NCBI GenBank assembly: GCA_035578175.1
Contig: JAQMRL010000002.1
Span: forward strand, 77,667,645-77,731,644
Direction of reading: 5' to 3'
Length of the DNA stretch: 64,000 nt
Source: Catonia carolina
Lineage: Eukaryota > Arthropoda > Insecta > Hemiptera > Achilidae
Shown: positions 9,975 through 20,195 of the stretch, in pieces
Layout: every line of letters starts with the position of its first letter
Numbering within the stretch: position 1 is the stretch's first letter
Made by a program: the position numbers and the translations under genes
Notes under the pieces: generated by a model
What the model was told of the DNA's origin: nothing
What the model saw: the letters and a program-made list of their open reading frames with translations, nothing else
Database searches by the model: none

Positions 9975-10457
9975 CAGATATCTTGAAAATTTTTCTGAGG
10001 GTGCCTTGCACAGCTTTAAAAAGTTTCAGGCTGTTTGCTGGAGCCACAAAAAGTAAAATAGCTCCAATCAATAGATGTATAGCTACAGCCAATGAAATAA
10101 ATGGTGAGGTAGATCTGTTTCACAGAGATGGTACAATTAAAGAAAAACTGTACAGGATACTGTGAAGGAAGGCTCTAAATACTGCACTGCGTGATCTGTT
10201 TATGTTATTTCATGTATTTTTATGTTATTTGTGTCTATGTGGTGTATGTTAAGCTCGGTGGCTGACTGTTTTTTAAGTGAAGAAAGAATGAATACGTTAA
10301 GTTGTAATGGTGCGGTATACTGAGGCAGGGGATATTCTATTGGTGTTCTACTGGACTACCACCTCACATCCTTGCGACCAGCCATAGTAGTGGGTGGAGA
10401 CGGCGGGGTGTAGGGGAGTTTAGGAGCCCCCCCCCCAAAAAAAAAAAAAAAAAAAAT
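9975..10457 (+). mobile_element. Probable retroposon 3' end with poly-A, family unknown
   Basis: A short open frame (9983-10165, with CATANEINGEVDLFHRDGT-like residues) is followed by untranslated sequence ending GGAGCCCCCCCCCC and about 20 A. This looks like the 3' end of a LINE or a retrocopied transcript. I cannot name the family. Confidence 0.35.
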
Positions 10458-10490
10458 TAAAATTAATAATTTAATTTAATTTAATAGGCA

Positions 10491-10876
10491 GGTTGAGTGT
10501 TAAATTATTTTCACTTGATCCGGTAGTTCCAGGGCTACAAAAATAGTTCTGTTTTTTATCACGTGGTCAGCCAATTTTATTGACTGAACTATTTAAGAAC
10601 AGAAGAGGTAGAAGTGTAAAGACACTAGTCAGAGTTATCTTCTCTGAAAGTAATGAATTTCATTATACAGTTACACCCTTCGGTGAATGAAGTGAAGGTG
10701 TCGTGTACAGAGTGCAGAGTAGATATTTTTCGGAGGTCTGGCATGTTGATAAGCGCAGGCTACTTTTGTACTTAGTGAGTTGTGGCAATTGTAAACCACC
10801 TCACTCCTCGTTTTACTTAATAAAACCTCTAGAAGTTCAAACCAGCCTTTCAGCTGATCACCTAAACAACAAATAG
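10491..10876 (+). mobile_element. SINE S4, plus-strand copy
   Basis: It lacks the first bases and otherwise matches S4 through CAGCTGATCACCTAAACAAC. It is separated by about 40 bp from an inverted S4 copy. Confidence 0.8.
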
Positions 10877-10917
10877 TAATTAATAATTAATTAGTTATTT
10901 TAATTAATTAATTAATT

Positions 10918-11321
10918 GTGTTGTTGTTTAGGTCATCAGCCAAAAGGCTGGTTTGAGCCTTTTGAGGTAGAGGTTTTACTAAGTAAAACGAGGAGTCAGG
11001 TGGTTTACCTTTGCCTTCCTCACTGGGTGGAAAAGTACGCTTATCAGCATGCCGGGCCCTCTGAAAAGCACATATTTTCCACTCTGCAAATGACACCTTC
11101 ACTTCATTCACCACAGGGTCTGGGTGTATAATAAAATTCATAACTTTCAGAGGAGATAACTGTGATTAGTGTCACAGTACACCTCTACCTCTTCTGTTCT
11201 TAAATGATTCAGTCATTTAATTGGCTGACCATGTGATAAGAAATAGATCTATTTATTTTAGTCCTGCAACGAACAGATTGAGTGTAAATAATTTGACACT
11301 CTGCCTGTCTGTTATGGGCAG
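10918..11321 (-). mobile_element. SINE S4, minus-strand copy
   Basis: It runs from TTGTTGTTTAGGTCATCAGCC to GTCTGTTATGGGCAG. AATTAATTAATT flanks both ends (10906-10917 and 11322-11333), although in simple-sequence DNA. It is head-to-tail inverted relative to 10491-10876. Confidence 0.8.
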
Positions 11322-11540
11322 AATTAATTAATTATTTTTAAGGAATCACAGATTAAAGTTTTCGAGAAATAAATATAATAAATACTACATAATACCTAAG
11401 AAGTAAAACGTGTTGACTTATACTAAAATGAAGGACTTAATATCAAATAGTTAATAATTGCAGTTATCTTCCCTAAGAGTTTTATGGAAAAAATTAATTT
11501 TTTTCATAAAAACCCGTGATAAAAAAATTTCACGGGTATT

Positions 11541-12125
11541 TTTTAAAATTTTAGATCAGTGTCTAATGAGGGTTGCTACCCCTATCCAAATATATGAAAT
11601 TTCTTAATTTTTAGAATACAAAACATTTTTTAACGGCATGTTCTTGACGTTAAAAATTAAATAAAAATTTGGTAACGCGAAAACTTTCAGGTTCCACCCA
11701 CTTACCTTTGGTAGAGGGTAGTATTTTTTTACCTCCTGAACGGTGCGAAAACTTGTATAGAATCGTTTTTGTGCCTCTTCCAAAGTACTTGAAGGCTATG
11801 TAGCTAACGTTTCCCTTAACTTACCCGTTCGCTGAGAAAACTCAAAACACTAGCATTTCGTATTTTAGGGCTTGCCGTTTTCATTTTTTTTGTTTTTCTT
11901 TACACCTTCACAATGGGTTTTTCGCAAATCTTTATTGACAAAACATTACACATACCCATATAGTCACGGAGAATTTATTAAATTTTAGATCAGGGTCTTA
12001 TGGTGATTGCTACCCCAACAAAAATTTTAAAATTTTCCGAATACAAATAACTTTTAATGGCATGTTATTTAGCAAAGAAAATGACATAAAAATTTGGTAA
12101 TTCAAAAATTTTCAAGTCGCAACCC
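11541..12125 (+). repeat. Direct duplication of ~150 bp
   Basis: 11541-11695 and 11977-12125 share TTTTAGATCAGTGTC/GGTC, GGTTGCTACCCC, GAATACAAA, GGCATGTT and AAAAATTTGGTAA in the same order with about 80% similarity by eye. Nothing coding was seen. Confidence 0.6.
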
Positions 12126-12407
12126 CAGGTCACATGAGAAAATGAAAAACTCAAAGTATCATACATTCAAACCTCAACAATCAAAGTTGAAATTTTGAAA
12201 CTTTAAACATTAACCTAAAACTACTTCAAAACCTTCAAATTAGAAATTTTGAAACTTGAAACTTCATTTTTAAACTTTCATATTTTCAAATTTCAAAATA
12301 TTGTGATCCACCCAATCCCTTTGGCGGCCGAACATCACCGTGTGGAAAATGGTTATGATCCAATTATGAATTCTGATCCACCTACCCCTCTGAGGTCAAG
12401 ACACGTA

Positions 12408-12426
12408 AGCGGCGCTTCGCGCCGCT
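12408..12426. other. Perfect GC hairpin
   Basis: AGCGGCGC-TTC-GCGCCGCT forms an 8-bp stem with a 3-nt loop in AT-rich intron. No U tract follows and no role is assigned. Confidence 0.5.
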
Positions 12427-12558
12427 GGTGTGGCGAGTTTTATTGTGCATAAACTAACCACTGTAATTTAGTTACTGGTCTGAGAAAGGTGAGACTTTCA
12501 CAACAAGAAATCAATTGATATTTGATTTAATTTTTATTTTTTTTATTGTTTGTTTCAG

Positions 12559-12673
12559 AACGTCACTTTTCATCATCATGAGCTTTATCTATGCCAAGTT
12601 ACTCGTGGTCATTTGTATCGCATACGTCGTATCTGAAGTGGTTACGCACAGTCTACCTGTTGTCTACTATGAG
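12559..12673 (+). CDS. Otop: Otopetrin exon 2 (first transmembrane helix)
   Basis: It encodes TSLFIIMSFIYAKLLVV followed by ICIAYVVSEVVTHSLPVVYYE. This is the conserved first transmembrane helix and following loop of otopetrins, which are dimeric proton-selective channels of the plasma membrane with 12 helices in two six-helix halves. The acceptor is TTTATTGTTTGTTTCAG. The first base A completes an Arg codon begun by AG at the end of exon 1. The donor is GAG before GTAAAT, phase 0. The residues YAKLLVVICIA and VSEVVTH are what led me to the family. The next exon continues directly into the second helix, which makes a chance ORF unlikely. Confidence 0.87.
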
Positions 12674-12775
12674 GTAAATATAAATCATCTCATTCATTTA
12701 AATATAAATTAATAAACAAACAGTATTAGCTTGTGGCTACCTCAATTAATAGTCATAATTCATGACTATTATACC

Positions 12776-12853
12776 CTTCAGAGGTACGGAATATGTTCCA
12801 GTTGGAAGAAAGGAGGTGGGAAGACCTCGAAGAAGATGGCAGTAGTCCAAAAA
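12776..12853 (+). repeat. Short LINE-derived fragment, inverted mate at 13790-13862
   Basis: CAGAGGTACGGAATATGTTCC through GATGGCAGTAGTCC is the reverse complement of part of the LINE tail at 13700-14150. It encodes the GTEYVPVGRKEVGRP stretch on the plus strand. Confidence 0.75.
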
Positions 12854-12907
12854 AAAAACCTAAATCTTCGTGGTAACCCATAATTAATAGTCATAATTAA
12901 TTTAATT

Positions 12908-13095
12908 AATTAATTGTGGCTGCTTGTGGTTAGCGTGCTAACCTACAATGCAGAGGTCCTTGGTTCAATTCCTGGATAGTGTTCGGAAATTTTAACACGT
13001 TATAATCCACAGTTACTGTACAGAAACCTACAGTACTCGCTAATGACGAAGCTGTTGATGCTGTTTTAAATGAACTACATGAAAAAAGTAATAAC
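12908..13095 (+). mobile_element. SINE S3 copy
   Basis: The head GTGGTTAGCGTGCTAACC and B box GGTTCAATTCC are followed by AATTTTAACACGTTATAATCC and GCTAATGACGAAGCTGTTGAT, as in the copy at 588. Confidence 0.7.
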
Positions 13096-13149
13096 TTTTG
13101 CCAAATTGTACTCTCCTTAATGGTGCTTTAACATATTTTGAATCTCAGT

Positions 13150-13325
13150 TTTTGGCCAGCCCATTGGGATAAAGGCTAGCGCAACTGGCTTCTACCCCAG
13201 GGTCCTGGGTTCAATTCCCGGTCAGGCCTGCCATTTTTTATCATTCATTTTCATCTATCATCATTCTCCACTGTCTGCATTACCAGAAATTGCAAAACAG
13301 TCAGACGTAAAAAAATTTAAGAATC
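13150..13325 (+). mobile_element. SINE with S2 tail and a different tRNA head
   Basis: The head is GGCTAGCGCAACTGGCTTCT with B box GGGTTCAATTCCC. The tail CTGCATTACCAGAAATTGC and AACAGTCAGACGT is that of S2. It is therefore a sister subfamily or chimera. Confidence 0.7.
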
Positions 13326-13407
13326 TCAGTTTATTTTATAATCTCCTTATGGTGCCTATTTGAACCGAACATTGGTGATCATTCTGGCTGTGACAACTAC
13401 TGACTAC

Positions 13408-13578
13408 GCCGCCCGCATTGGTGTAGCTGGTAACGTGCTCGCCTCTCATCATGCGGTCTGGGGTTCGAATCCCATTCAGGCACAGTATATTTTCATACGT
13501 TACTAAAAATCATTTCATCCTTCACAGTCTGCATTAGCAGTAATTGCAGAACAGTCGGAAGTTTAAAAAAATAAACAA
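13408..13578 (+). mobile_element. SINE S2 copy
   Basis: GTGTAGCTGGTAACGTGCTC and GGGTTCGAATCCC head, then the CTGCATTAGCAGTAATTGC tail and an A-rich end. Confidence 0.8.
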
Positions 13579-13610
13579 ATAAATAAAACTGACAGCTGCT
13601 CTGAATCATT

Positions 13611-13695
13611 TTCTTCTCCTTCTTCACCTTCTCCTTCTTCTTCTCCTCCTCCTAATCCTCCTCCTCCTCCTCCTCCTCCTTCTTTTTCTTTTTCT
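13611..13695 (+). repeat. CTT/CTC microsatellite
   Basis: A pure pyrimidine tract of CTTCTC, CTCCTC and TTCTTT units. It lies just downstream of the 3' end of a minus-strand LINE fragment. Confidence 0.9.
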
Positions 13696-13699
13696 TACT

Positions 13700-14150
13700 A
13701 CTATGAAGGATTAGGCATAAGCCTGTTCCGAATTCACAAACAATCCTACACATGTACACAAGCTTGAGATATTGCAACTCCGTATATCTGGACTACTGCC
13801 ATCTTCTTCGAGGTCTTCCCACCTCCTTTCTTCCAACTGGAACATATTCCGTACCTCTGAAGGGTATTCTCTCCTCTGGCATCCGTTCCAAATGTTGCCT
13901 CCATTGATTGCGGTACTCCTCTCCTCTTTCATTCAGACTAAATACACCCAACTCGGATCTAATTTCCACGTTATGTATTAGATCCAGCCTCGAGCAGCCC
14001 TTCACCCTTCTTACAAAACCTCATTTCACCTGCTTGGATCCTACTTTCTTGGTGTTTCATGGTAAGCCAAAACTCACTTCCATAAAGAAGGACTGGGGCT
14101 GCTCTGAATAGCTCTACAAATTGTTTTGGAGAACCAGGAAATCCGTCTTT
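13700..14150 (-). pseudogene. LINE-R 3' fragment (RTE-like C-terminus)
   Basis: The minus-strand frame near 13793-14005 encodes MRFVRRVKGCSRLDLIHNV-like residues, then RNQWRQHLERMPEERIPFRG and GRKEVGRPRRRWQ. This is typical of the region after the reverse transcriptase of RTE-like LINEs. Upstream codons recover YGSEFWLT only with frame changes. It is a dead fragment. Confidence 0.7.
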
Positions 14151-14227
14151 ACTTGCTTCATGTCTCTCCCTGATACCCTGATGTATGGACTGAAAAAGCT
14201 AGATACTTATTTCATTAAGTCATTACA

Positions 14228-14310
14228 TCATCTTCTCCTTCTCCTTCTCCTTAGGAGAAAGAGAAGGAGAAGAAGAAGAAGAAGAAGAAGAAGAAGAAGG
14301 AGAAGGATTA
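14228..14310 (+). repeat. CTT then GAA microsatellite, hairpin-prone
   Basis: CTTCTCCTT units run into GGAGAAAGAGAAGGAG and a GAA tract, so the two halves are complementary. Confidence 0.85.
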
Positions 14311-14580
14311 CATCATTAAGTCATTACTTGACTTAGATATTCAAGTTTCCTTCTTTTCACCCTATTCATAACCTCCATCTCCTTCCCCAATTGTCCCGGC
14401 ACCTCTTTGTTTGTTACATGATCCACCAAAGAAGAGATTATCAGAATTCTTTCTAACAACCACATATTGATGAAAGCCTCTAATTTCTGTTGTGTCGTTG
14501 CTTGAAGCGACCGAAACTCACCTCCTCATGAGAGGAGTCTCAATGTTTATAATTATGTAATCTTTTTATATGATTATACA

Positions 14581-15184
14581 GGGTGTGTTATTAAGGACGC
14601 ACCCTGATTATAAATAGATAGAAGTAATACATAGGTAAATTTTCTGTCCTCCAATCGGTATGTTGGCAACAGTGTACTCAAGGCTAGCGACCTAAGACAG
14701 TTAAAATGTTTCAGTCAAGCATTAGTGTGGTGGTGACAGCAGTCGTTTCGTTATATTGTGTCACCAATGGTTTCTTCCAAGGAAGAACGCGTGTTTATTG
14801 TAGAGACTTACATAGCGAGTAAATCTTACTAATGTGTGCAAGATAAGTTCCAGTTGAAATTTCCCCGTAATATTGACGATTTATTCGAAATGGCCGAACG
14901 GGGAAATTTCAACTGAAACTTATCCTGCACACATTTGTAAGATTTACTCGCTATGTAAGTCTCTACAATGAACACGCATTCTTCCTTGGAAAAAAACCAT
15001 TGGTGACACAATATAACGAAACGACTGCTGTCACCATACTAATGCTTGACTGGAACATTTTAACTGTCTAAGGTAGTTGGCCTTGAGTACACTGTTGCCA
15101 ACATACCGGTTGGGGGACAGAAAATTTACCGATGTATTACTTCTATCTTCTTATTATCAGGGTTGCGTCCTTAATAAAACACCC
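14581..15184. mobile_element. Fold-back element from a mariner-type transposase 5' end
   Basis: Two ~286-bp arms (14581-14867 and 14899-15184) are inverted copies around a 31-bp spacer. Each arm starts GGGTGTGTTATTAAGGACGC or its equivalent. Each encodes a transposase start such as SKEE-VFIVETYIASKSY and VQDKFQLKFP; the left arm has a stop in it. The same start is seen at 50869. The element consists only of the two 5' ends joined head to head. Confidence 0.85.
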
Positions 15185-15424
15185 GTTATTATATAATCAG
15201 TCTGAAATAATTAATTAAGTAAATGTGATGAATGTATTTAAGTGGCCAAGACAATAACTTCATGAAAAAAAATTAATTACAATTTTTTTGAGACATTGAA
15301 TCTGGTTGAAAGATCAATAACTGATCTAATAACTTAAAGAAAAACAATTGGTGTGAAATGCTCACATGACATTCTCTTGACAATGTGGTCATTTTTTTAT
15401 GAACAATATAACCAATGTTTATAT

Positions 15425-15545
15425 TTGAGTATACAGTGAAATCTACTCGTAGTGTCTCGCTGTTGAGGTTGGCAGCACTGCAAATATTCCACTACCCTTC
15501 TCACAGCCCATACATATGCAAAAGGCAATCTCGTGACTTCATTAT
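15425..15545 (-). repeat. Dispersed repeat, mate at 31225-31350
   Basis: GTTGAGGTTGGCAGCACTGC, CACAGCCCATACATATGCAAA and CTCGTGACTTC are present as the reverse complement of 31225-31350. Confidence 0.7.
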
Positions 15546-15547
15546 CG

Positions 15548-15660
15548 ATAACTGCAATCTGGTACTCAAATCTGTATAAAAGTAATTACCTTCATTGGGA
15601 TTTGAATCAGGAACCTTTGTCTCTGAAAATCAGCTAAACAGCTGACTACTTGACAAACCC
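15548..15660 (-). mobile_element. SINE S1 head fragment
   Basis: The minus strand matches the S1 head: a GGTTCCTGATTCAAATCCC-like B box, the AGCTG palindrome, and AATTACTTTTATACAGATTTG. It is adjacent to a full S1 copy. Confidence 0.65.
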
Positions 15661-15697
15661 AGTAGTTGCTAAGTTATTCTTAACCAATTTTGCAATT

Positions 15698-16018
15698 TCT
15701 TTTTTTTTTACTCTTAATATGTGTACGTTGCAATCTGTTCAATTGAGAACAATAAGCAACCCCATGACCCAATCAGATAAGGATTATGTGTATGACGTGT
15801 AAATGAGACTGTGTAGTCTTGTACTGACCCAGGTCGACCACTCCTGAAAGAGTATGGTTAATTGAACCCCAACCATCAAAGTACACCGGTAACCATTGTT
15901 TAGTATTCAAATCCGTATAAAAGTAACTACCTTTACTAGGATTTGAACCAGGAACCTTCGTCTCTGAAAAACAGCTGATTTTGGGGACGACTTTACCTCT
16001 AGACCAACCCGGTGGGTT
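15698..16018 (-). mobile_element. SINE S1, full copy with 12-bp target duplication
   Basis: AATTTTGCAATT at 15686-15697 and 16019-16030 flank the element. It runs from the A/T tail at the left to CCCACCGGGTTGGTCTAGAGG (minus) at the right. Confidence 0.85.
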
Positions 16019-16037
16019 AATTTTGCAATTACATTAA

Positions 16038-17850
16038 CCCTTTTAATGTCGGGGGCCGATGGAATCGGCCGCGGATGCATATGCGAGAAGTGCCATGGCC
16101 GATTGGATCAGCCACCAAAAGTTTTCTGCTTGTAGTTCGTACAAATATTAACAGATAGTGTTTTTTTTAACATAGCTGGATTCCTCATTCGCTTTAAAAT
16201 GATTTTATAGTACTGTATTAATCTAAGCTTTGTGCAGCTGTGGGATGAAGCGGACAGACGAAGTACCAGACTGCTGTTATTATTTCATAACACTGTACTA
16301 ATCATCTCATTGTTCTTTGCTGGGCAGTAGGCTGCCTAGTGCAGTAACATCTATAGTCCAGCCTCTCTTAGTTTGCTCCTAATATAAACAAATAATGACG
16401 TCACTGAGCATGCGCATTATATAAAAATGTGTACACGCTGATTAAAAAGTAACAACATAATACTTTCAAAAGTATTTAAATACAAAATACTTTTAAAAGT
16501 ATTTTTATAAATGAAATTGTTAGGCCTACATCATAATATCATGACTAATGTTTTTAGTACTTATAATTTAGTACTATACTTAATAAAGTATTTTAATACT
16601 TTACTAAAATTATAAGTATTTAATAAAGTACTTATAATTTAAAAAATAGTTAACTTAATAGGAATACGACATCCGTAAAGTCGCAGACTCTAGTGTGCAC
16701 CCTGTAGTAGGTGGCGTTTGTTTGTTGCCAGTAGGAGCAAACTAAGAACGGCTCAACTGTACGTGTACGTGGGTGTTGTTTTCACTATTCGCTGTAGACG
16801 GCGACACAGAATATATTGTATGTAGTTTGGATAGTAAAACATAATACAAGTAAAACGTTACTACTACTAACGCAATCTCTCAAAAATAGTAGTGACGTAA
16901 TGCATACCTCTCAGCTGCACAAAGCTTGGCAACGGGCAGTATTAACCTCTTTGGATAACGCATGATCGATATATTATCGAATAGTGAGAACATGTTTCGA
17001 CTATCGAGTTTGGTAGATAGTTATTGCTTTTTGTTTACCATAACGTCGTTCAGACAAAGTGTTCTAGTTTTTTGCAAACTAATTTCATGTTATTATTAGT
17101 ATATTTTGTGTTTTTGAAAAGTGTTTTGGTAGGACATACTTTATTATTTGCGGTAACGGTAACTTTTGTAGTTTTATTTTCCGGTAATCGTTAGTTTAAT
17201 AGATTTGCTTAGTTTGTGAATACTTTTGCGGTAATTTGAAACTGTTATCACTGTGTTTCGTCTGTGATATTTTGATTTTTGGTTAACTTTACGTTTATTT
17301 TCATAATAATATATATTTTATTAGTTTTCTGTGGTTTGTTTCTAATATGTCATTCAACGTTTATAAACCGGTAGTCGACGATGACCGACTATGTGATTAT
17401 TTGAGAAAAGTTTGCGTTTCAAACGGAACATTGTCTGGGTTTTTCTTCTTCTGTAAAACTTCAATTTTTGGAGCAGTAACTTAATGTTTATACCAAATTA
17501 AAGAAATTTTTCTAACTAAATTTTTAATAACTAATTAAATATAACAACCAAATTTTGTGATATTGCGGTTGGTAGGTAGGTATTTAATCATAAACTTGGT
17601 TTATTAATGTATGAAAATAACAAAACATTATGTTTGTGAATTTTTTTTTTAAATTTTTATGTAAAAACTAATCAAAATCAATACAATATTCAGAATTAGC
17701 TCATTAAACTTAAGGGTACCAATTTTCATAACAACAGCATGAATAGAGGAGTTAACAAATAGGTGTACATAAATGTATATCAAAAACGTAAAAATGACTA
17801 AGCACTTTTATCATATTCTGTAATGTAAAGTGCCTTGGCACTAAAAGGGT
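16038..17850 (+). mobile_element. piggyBac-like element with deleted transposase
   Basis: TTAA (16034-16037) precedes CCCTTTTAATGTCGGGGGCC. The right end is TTGGCACTAAAAGGG, and the duplicated copy of this end at 18805-18820 is followed by TTAA. A short frame from 17347 (MSFNVYKPVVDDDRLCDYLR, 45 codons) could be the start of a deleted transposase. I cannot confirm that from sequence alone. A Tc1-type MITE is nested at 16354-16759. Confidence 0.5.
16354..16759. mobile_element. MITE-T, Tc1-type with TA target site
   Basis: TA flanks at 16352 and 16760. Ends are TAGTCCAGCCTCTCTTAG, then TTTGCTCC, against GGAGCAAACTAAGAACGGCT. The interior is rich in AAAAGTATTT palindromes. Related copies are at 44121-44492 and 53274-53490. 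Confidence 0.75.
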
Positions 17851-19165
17851 ACCTTTATAGGTCTGTGCTCTTTATAGCCCTTTATAGGTCTGTGGTAGGT
17901 ATACTTACCAGTGGCAATAAGGTTGATTTTTTTAAGAATAAGCTATGCAGTTGAACCCTATTGGCATTTTAAGGTTTTATAGATGTTCTCTGGTAAGTAG
18001 GCTATCCACATATTGAAATTAGCGTGGAGTGACCATTTGCTTTGGGAGTTACACGAATGTGGTAAGGAGACATACCCAGCGTACGCTACTCTTAAAAAAA
18101 CTCTTAAGTGTTTTCTCTTAAGCGTTACTCTTAAGTGTTTTGTTGTTACTTTTGTACAGTGCTTTGAAAATTGACTTTTTTATGGGAAAGCAAGCGTTCA
18201 TGCTAATATAAAGTTGTTGTTGTTGTTGTTTAGGTCATCAGCCGAAAGGCTGGTTTGAACCTGTAGAGGCTTTACTAAGTAAAACGAGGAGTGAGGTGGT
18301 TTACAATTGCCACAACTCACTGAGTGGAAAAGTACACTTATCAGTATGCCGGGCCCTCTGAAAAGCACATATTCTCCACCCTGCAAATGACACCTTCACT
18401 TTATTCACCACAGGGTCCAACTGGATAACGAAATTCATTACTTTCAGAGGAGATAACTGTGATTAGTGTCACAGTACACCTCTACCTCTTCTCTTATTAA
18501 ATGATTCAGTCATTTAATTGGCTGACCATGTGACAAGAAACAGAACTATTTATTTTAGCCCTGCAACTAACAACAGATTGAGTGTAAATAATAACAAAAC
18601 ATGTTTGTGAATTTTTTTAAAAATTTTTGTGTAAAAACTAATCAAAATCAATACAATATTCAGAATTAGCACATTAAACTTAGGATAAGTACCAATTTTC
18701 ATAACAATAGCATGTGAGTAGATGAGTTGAAAAGTAGGCGAACATGAATGTACATCAAAAGCGTAAAAATGACTAGGCACTTTTAGAATATTCTGTAATT
18801 TAGCATTGGCACTAAAAGGGTTAACCCTTTATAGGTCTGTGGTTGATATACTTACCAGTGGCAATAAGGTTGATTTTTATTAAGAATAAGCTATGCAGTT
18901 GAACCCTATTGGCATTTTATGGTTTTATACAATAAGTTCTCCAGTAGGTAGGCTATCCACATATTGAAATTAGCGTGGAGTGACCAATTGCTTTGTGAGT
19001 TTCACGAATGTGGTAAGGAGACATACCCAGCGTACACTACTCTTAAAAAAACTCTTAAGTGTTTTCTCTTAAGCGTTACTCTTAAGTGTTTTGTTGTTAC
19101 TTTTGTACAGTGCTTTGAAAATTTGACTTTTTTATAGGAAAGCAAGCGTTCATGCTAATATAAAG
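17612..19165 (+). repeat. Direct duplication of ~590 bp with a SINE at the junction
   Basis: 17612-18212 and 18588-19165 share the right end of one piggyBac-like element plus the left ~340 bp of P2. The marker order is CAATACAATATTCAGAATTAG, AATGACTA-GCAC, GGCACTAAAAGGG, then GTCTGTGGT and TACTTACCAGTGG. A 5'-truncated S4 SINE (18213-18587, minus) sits between them. Confidence 0.85.
18213..18587 (-). mobile_element. SINE S4, 5'-truncated
   Basis: It runs from GTTGTTGTTTAGGTCATCAGCC-type tail sequence to GCAACTAACAACAGATTGAG and lacks the GTCTGTTATGGG head. It lies at the junction of the direct duplication. Confidence 0.8.
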
Positions 19166-19412
19166 TTAAGATAAGTTATTCGACACATTTTTCTGTTATA
19201 TAGAACTACAATTTTTTTTAATAAGCATTCTTACCACTAAATATTATGTGATTCCCATTTCAATAAACATTCCTTGGTAAGTATTCTTACCAAGGCTTGA
19301 CATCAAAACAAAGAAATATCTTGTTTTTCTGGCACTAGAAATACATTATTCAAGTCCCTATAACACAAAATTGAACATTTTACGACTTGTATATTTTTCC
19401 CCATATAAAGGG
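18825..19412 (+). mobile_element. P2 piggyBac-like MITE, complete
   Basis: TTAA at 18821-18824 and 19413-19416. Ends are CCCTTTATAGGTCTGTGG and CCCATATAAAGGG. The internal TACTTACC..TTGGTAAGTA sequences are inverted. 588 bp, no ORF. The left TTAA is shared with the end of the neighbouring piggyBac-like element. Confidence 0.8.
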
Positions 19413-19483
19413 TTAATATGCCGTGTAGTCTTAATTAATTTTTAGTTTATTTAAAGTCGCACCAACAGCTTGGTTATCTAACT

Positions 19484-19484
<1 letters not shown>

Positions 19485-19538
<54 letters not shown>

Positions 19539-20125
19539 GCCCTGGAGGCTCCAGGAGGAGTATAGGACATGTCGTCAGATGTAACACCTGAAATACGTAT
19601 AAGAAACACACTATGTATCACTACTATCAAGAAAGAAATTCTTGTACGCTATAAAAAGTTTCACTGATCAAGTAATTTTTAAAATTTTTTTTAAAGGAAT
19701 TCAAATCCTCACAACACTTTAAAGATTGGGGTCATTTATTTATGAATTTTCTCCCTGCATAAGTAGGTTTTTGTTCAAACAATTTTGTGGAGTGATTAGC
19801 CCCATAATAATCATTCCTGTTTCTCATGTTATGATTGTAAACATTGAAATTCTGCATAAAATTATTTTGCCTAATATAATCACTTGAAAAATGTAGAGAG
19901 AGGGAACTGTAAGCAATTTAAGCTCGTTAAATAGTGGCCTGCATGAGGTTAGCTGGTTAGCTCCCACCATATACCTAATAGCTTTCTTTTGAATTTTAAA
20001 AACCCTATTCATATTACCCATGCTAGAATTACCCCATACTAAAATACCATACCGGATATGAGACAGAATGAGGCCATGATAAGCTGCCATTAGTAATTTT
20101 TTATCATTTAATCTGGCTAGTGACT
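19485..20125 (-). pseudogene. LINE-J 3' fragment with a long poly-A tail
   Basis: The plus strand shows about 48 T, then GCGCCCTGGAGGCTCCAGGA. On the minus strand the frame from 20090 encodes MAAYHGLILSHIRYGILVW and then KIQKKAIRYMVGANQL before a frameshift near 19870. It is 5'-truncated. The long tail suggests a fairly young insertion. Confidence 0.8.
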
Positions 20126-20195
20126 ACAGTGGGTTATCTTACTTTAATGATGGGTTACAACCTGTAATAATTTCCGGACGCTAGCCGGGAATCCT

